Of a DNA stretch of 64,000 nucleotides, positions 59,640 to 64,000 are shown one piece after another. Location: assembly GCA_002914845.1 (NCBI GenBank), contig JXTC01000450.1:20158-84157 (forward strand), read 5' to 3'. The DNA comes from Trema orientale (lineage: Eukaryota > Streptophyta > Magnoliopsida > Rosales > Cannabaceae). Position numbers and translations under genes: made by a program. The notes under the pieces are model-generated. The model made no database searches, had not been told where the DNA came from, and was given only the letters and a program-made list of their open reading frames with translations. The number at the start of each line of letters is the position of its first letter. Positions within the stretch are counted from its first letter, which is position 1.

Positions 59640-60549
59640 ATATACATATATGTGCCCCTATTCATGGTTTAATTATTATATCAACCTATGTATGAACTGA
59701 GAAACCGTTGTGCGAATCACAACTGCAGTTGTCATTACTATCCATTTTAATCATATCTTATTAATCGTTCGTCTAACTACTGAAGACTTACATAGTAGAA
59801 TTCCAATTTTGAGATCTACGTACATGAATAGGTAATGAGACTTGAGATGCGATAATCGTGAAAACTTTAAAGAATACTTTGAGGCGCATCTAGATTTTTA
59901 TCAAACAGTACTTCTAGGGTTTAATTGGTGGGTGCCTCTCATGAGAGCTGGCACTATAGTGGTGGCAATAATCCTCGTCTCAATATAAGGTCATGACATC
60001 ATGCCTCTTATCATGAAAGGAGAGGCTTCTAAAATTATTAGAAACTGCCAAGCAAAAAGGGCCGGATGACCCCGAAAAAACTTCATATACAAAATTAATG
60101 GGGAAATTAAAAAAACATGATATATCAAAGAAATGAAAAAGGACAAACAAATAGGAACAGCTGTTTGGGTTCTAAAGGAGTATTATTATGTTGTGTTGAC
60201 AAGAAAAAAAGAATGAAAAGGGCCAAATGGCCCAGGCCAGTATTATAGTCTCTTTCTTTAATTTGTTGGCAACATGGGAACCAAAGATTTTAATAGCAAA
60301 GATATATTCAGCTATGTAGTCTTATTCCTGATTGCCATTCATTACACACCAACATGATTTTTTCAATCTTTCAGGAAAAAAAAAAAATCCAGGAAAAGAA
60401 AAAAAAAAAAGTACACAAACAAACGAAATTCACGCATGACAACAATATGATTTTTCAATCATTGAAGTGCATACTGCTTTTTAAACCGGTTTAAAATGGT
60501 ACAATTTATCTTTGCTTCTTTTGGGAGGCTACTTATATAAATATATTTA
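59640..60549. other. Intergenic, no gene seen
   Basis: No coding region, RNA gene or repeat terminus recognised. Confidence 0.45.
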
Positions 60550-60763
60550 GGTTGCCAATCCAGTAGGTATTTTTTTTTAACCCTTGGAATATCATCTAAT
60601 AGTGATCTAATAACTATAATGAGATGCATGAAAAGACGTGCATCATTAATGCTATTGCTATCTCTTACTTTTTACTATAAAAAAATATACATAATAAATT
60701 TTCATTGGTCAAATTGATACTTATGCATAGATAAAAAAAAAAATACCTACCAGATTGGTGCCC
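60550..60763. mobile_element. MITE, CCAATCTAGTAGGT family, copy 2
   Basis: Left end GGTTGCCAATCCAGTAGGTA plus a T run; right end, inverted, GGGCACCAATCTGGTAGGTA. Same family as 31015-31250, with unrelated interior length and sequence. Flanked by a (TA)n tract on the right. Confidence 0.75.
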
Positions 60764-60899
60764 ATGTATATATATATATATATATATATGTGTGATGTAT
60801 AAGTAGAGAGTAAGAGAAGTAGTACTGGTTGTACAGCTCCAATCACAGCAAATTAAACAGACGAAAAAGAGTACAACTGCGTTAGCTAGTGCCAAAATA

Positions 60900-61190
60900 G
60901 GGCTTTATAGAAATATGACCGAATTTTGGGCCCAGTTTAAGTAAATATCTATTTAGCAAATGTTATAGCAAAATATCCGGTATATATGTTTATATACCAA
61001 GCATAAAATTTTATATACCAAGTATAAAAAATTATATACCCAGTACATTTTAGTACAGTAATTGAAATTGGTAGATAAACATGTCTACCAAATGTAAAAA
61101 TATATATACTTAGACATTTAGCTATAAAATTTAAAAAGTGGATATCTATTTAATCAAATTTAAAATATTGGTCATCTACCTAAATTTCTG
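60900..61190 (+). mobile_element. ~290-bp repeat, inverted relative to 47897-48185
   Basis: Begins GGGCTTTATAGAAATATGAC and ends ATTGGTCATCTACCTAAATT. It contains three TATATACCxAGTA-type repeats and is collinear with the reverse complement of 47897-48185. Confidence 0.7.
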
Positions 61191-61199
61191 ATCAATGAA

Positions 61200-62765
61200 A
61201 AGTTCATTAAAAAGGTTTATTTCCCCAGCAGTTGACTTCTCCCATCGATCTGATCAATACGAACTTTTGTCACTGTATAGTACCTTTCATCTAGAAGGCC
61301 GGTTAATTAGATAACTCATCATAGTCAGCTACTTACACAAATTAATTTAGTGATTTAAAGGCGTATTTATTGATTAACGCCGAGTCATCATGATGAGGCC
61401 AAATAAACATAATACCAAGCTTAATCAATGAAAAGTTCCCAACACATAATCACATTAATTTGTATCAACAAATGAGGGGGGAAAAAAATAATTTATGTGT
61501 GTAATGCGATGCCTTTTAATACAAAGAATTGTACAGTATAATTAAGTTTTTGATGAAGTTTTTAGTTATAATTACTAATTAAAAACGTACGTAAAACAAA
61601 AGACAAATCAATATGCTAATAAAAAGATCACCGGACTGCATTAACATACATTATCAATAATATTTTTACATTTGGCACAAAACGTTTAGTAAATATATTA
61701 GTGGCATATAGCTATTGTGTTATCTGATAAGCAAACAAGATCTCAAAAAGTATTAATTAGATTCAAGGACAAACTGCCATCACCACATAATCGTATTAGT
61801 ATTATTTTATATTAGCTAAGGCTAAATGCTCCCTTTCATTTCCTTCTTTTCCTAATATACGTAATCTTTTCTTATACTTGATCAACAAACAAGATTCGAT
61901 TGACATTAATATATTTATTATTATTTTGAAGAAAGAATTTTGTTCATCCACTTGAGGACGTGTTTGATAATAAGCAAACATGCTTAAAGAAGTAGAAATA
62001 TTTCTTTGAAAATTAAAATGGCTATATATATATATACTATCGACCTCTTCAGTTAATTTATATATACATATATATATATATACACAAAACCAATACGTGT
62101 CTTGTTCTGCTCCGATTAGTAGTAATTTTGAATTGATATCTTCCTTAAGTAACCTTAAATATAAAATATACATGATAGCCTTAGATCATTTGACGTAAAG
62201 AATCTATTAAAAAAGGGGTGAACGTGTTTGGTTATCAGGAGGCAAGTATTAATGTAGAAACTTTATAGGCTTAATTTATGAGAGACCGTCCATAATTGTG
62301 TAGATATATTTATATTATACGAGATGAGCTTCATATCTATCGACACCTGCCTGATTTACACCATTCTACTAACGCTTTGACTTTTCATTCCTGATTTTAG
62401 TTAGGTCTCATCAAGATTAGCAGGCAAGACTGAGTTTATCATTATTTATAGATACTTAGAAATTTAATTTCATACACCTTGATATTTAGCGATTTATTTT
62501 AAAATTAAATTTGACTTGCTGCTTGATTATGCTTTTGTGTGCTAATATTTAATATTACTTTCGCATAATTAGGCAACTTGTTGATCAAAAGTTAAAAAGC
62601 GCAGTTTGGTACAACATAATTTTGGCACCATACGTAGTTTATCATTTTGACTTTAGGTAGCCAAGTGGAAAATGGAACCGAGAATACCTTAAAACTCTTT
62701 ATGATTTTTTTTTCTTTTAAATCCCAATTGATAGCTTCCTATATAAATGAATTTGAAATTGGTGT

Positions 62766-62768
<3 letters not shown>
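61200..62768. other. Intergenic, no gene seen
   Basis: AT-rich. The 123-codon ORF at 61802-62173 crosses a (TA)n tract and has no family resemblance. Confidence 0.45.

Positions 62769-62814
<46 letters not shown>
62769..62814. repeat. (TA)n microsatellite
   Basis: About 23 TA units. Generates spurious Ile/Tyr ORFs on both strands. Confidence 0.97.
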
Positions 62815-62818
<4 letters not shown>

Positions 62819-63330
62819 CATATGTTATACAACAGTTCTGAACAACAAGTTCATAAAGGAAAAAGAAAGCTGAACGAGATTTTCTTTTTTCTGAGGACGA
62901 ACGAGATATATTTAATTTCACGTAAAATGAACATAAAAAAGGCAAGTGATTTGTCGTGATTGCACCAAAAGTCAACTCTGTATATGTTCAAGAAGCAGCT
63001 ACTATAAATTAAGAACTATAGTCTACACCTAACGGCAATTAGAATTGCATATATATATTCATTGAATAACAACAAATATAAGAATAATATTAATAAATTG
63101 ATTCTTTTCCCATCTATATATATACGGCTTTTTTTTATTTATTTTTTGTTTGTTTAAAAAAAATGAAAGTTTCAAGACAATATTGGGTGACGCACCAAGT
63201 ATGTTTTGCTTGTCTCAGCTCATGATTTGGTGTCTGAATTTCACACTAAATCCCATTTTAATTAGCAAATCCCATGAGGATAATATAAATTATTATTCAT
63301 CTCTATTTGTTGCTTGCTAAATTGCATATT

Positions 63331-63912
63331 GACGCGCCACGTCATTTGCTCAAGGAAACAACCATCATTTTCTGATTATCTACTTTAGGTTATAGTATTA
63401 GGGTTTGCATATGGATGCTTCATTTCTTTCAACATTTCGAAATCTAATTACAGAAGGCAAAATTCGTCCACAAGAGTTGGACACATCCCAATAACAAAAT
63501 TGGCTGTATTAAATTGCTCAAATATTAGAGTATTCTTGCTGGTAAAAAAGTAAAGGTGCATGTAAAACAGCATTCGGAAAAAATAAATATTTTGTCTAAT
63601 GCTTCAAATATCAACGTATGCCATTATGCCAAAAATATATAAAGCTGATAACAACAATTCATGTACATACAGAACCCCACCCATGTATGCCAATTATACA
63701 AAGTGGGGCCATTACATAGGTGGACACGTGTCAGTTGCGCTGACCAACTCTTCCGGCCTCATAGAATTTGACTTTGTATCATGTAAATCCTTCTTTCACA
63801 TCATCGGGACAAATAGGTTGATTCCGTCATGCTTATGCTTTGTGGATCAAAGTAAATATGCTACGTGGCCATTTTTTATTAGCCATATGACCTTTTATCT
63901 TTTACGTGGCAG
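63331..63912 (+). promoter_or_regulatory. Cluster of ACGT-core motifs at the right edge
   Basis: GCCACGTCA (63336), GACACGTGTC (63723, palindromic G-box), TACGTGGCC (63862) and TACGTGGCA (63903) lie within 580 bp. bZIP/ABRE-type factors bind such cores. No gene follows inside the window, so if this is a promoter its gene lies beyond position 64000. Confidence 0.3.
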
Positions 63913-64000
63913 ATAAATGAGTATTCCCATTTAGCAAAAAATTAAAAAAAATAAAATAAAATCATTTTCCTTCGTACATCGATTCAAGAATTAAATGTAT

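Noticed and set aside
63599-63916. 105-codon plus-strand ORF near the right edge
   Set aside because: No recognisable motif, unusual composition, and it overlaps the ACGT-motif cluster. Probably chance.

Overview
The window is AT-rich nuclear DNA from a flowering plant, probably a dicot. It carries plant-specific CYP74 cytochrome P450 genes, an intron-rich housekeeping gene with GT-AG introns, tRNA-derived SINEs, Ty1/copia and Ty3/gypsy LTR retrotransposons, and many MITEs. The species cannot be named from the sequence. There is one assembly gap (12144-12702).

Only three protein-coding genes are supported, all on the minus strand. Two are intronless CYP74 genes (3424-4917 and 28974-30422) of the CYP74C-like kind. 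They would rearrange or cleave fatty-acid hydroperoxides in the oxylipin pathway. By eye the proteins are roughly two-thirds identical, so they look like an old local duplication now separated by about 24 kb of nested retroelements. The third gene (38406-41724, seven exons, 282 aa after splicing by hand) encodes proteasome assembly chaperone 2 (PAC2/PSMG2). Its introns 5 and 6 each hold a MITE.

Layout: 1-3.4 kb, hAT-like MITE, tandem duplication and SINE; 3.4-5.3 kb, first CYP74 gene with TATA box and poly(A) signal; 6.2-6.8 kb, second SINE (16-bp target duplication) and a small MITE; 7.6-25.9 kb, a nest of LTR material that includes a complete but dead Angela-type copia element (9019-18000, two 1668-bp LTRs, CAAAC target duplication) inserted in an older LTR; 29.0-30.4 kb, second CYP74 gene; 31-34.5 kb, MITEs and a CACTA element; 34.5-37.8 kb, an element with long terminal inverted repeats; 38.4-41.7 kb, PAC2; 42-47 kb, minisatellites and MITEs; 48.9-59.5 kb, a gypsy-type, coding-poor LTR element; 60-64 kb, MITEs and intergenic DNA with ACGT motifs at the right edge.

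The gypsy-type element is a clear stratigraphic record. It split a MITE, and its 3' LTR later received a solo LTR and a 725-bp hAT element. Removing these two insertions and their target duplications restores the 3' LTR to 2258 bp, exactly the length of the 5' LTR. I found no bacterial-style system, CRISPR array, or convincing new multigene system. The most interesting biology is the diverged active-site motif in the CYP74 pair and the nested, hairpin-rich repeat landscape.
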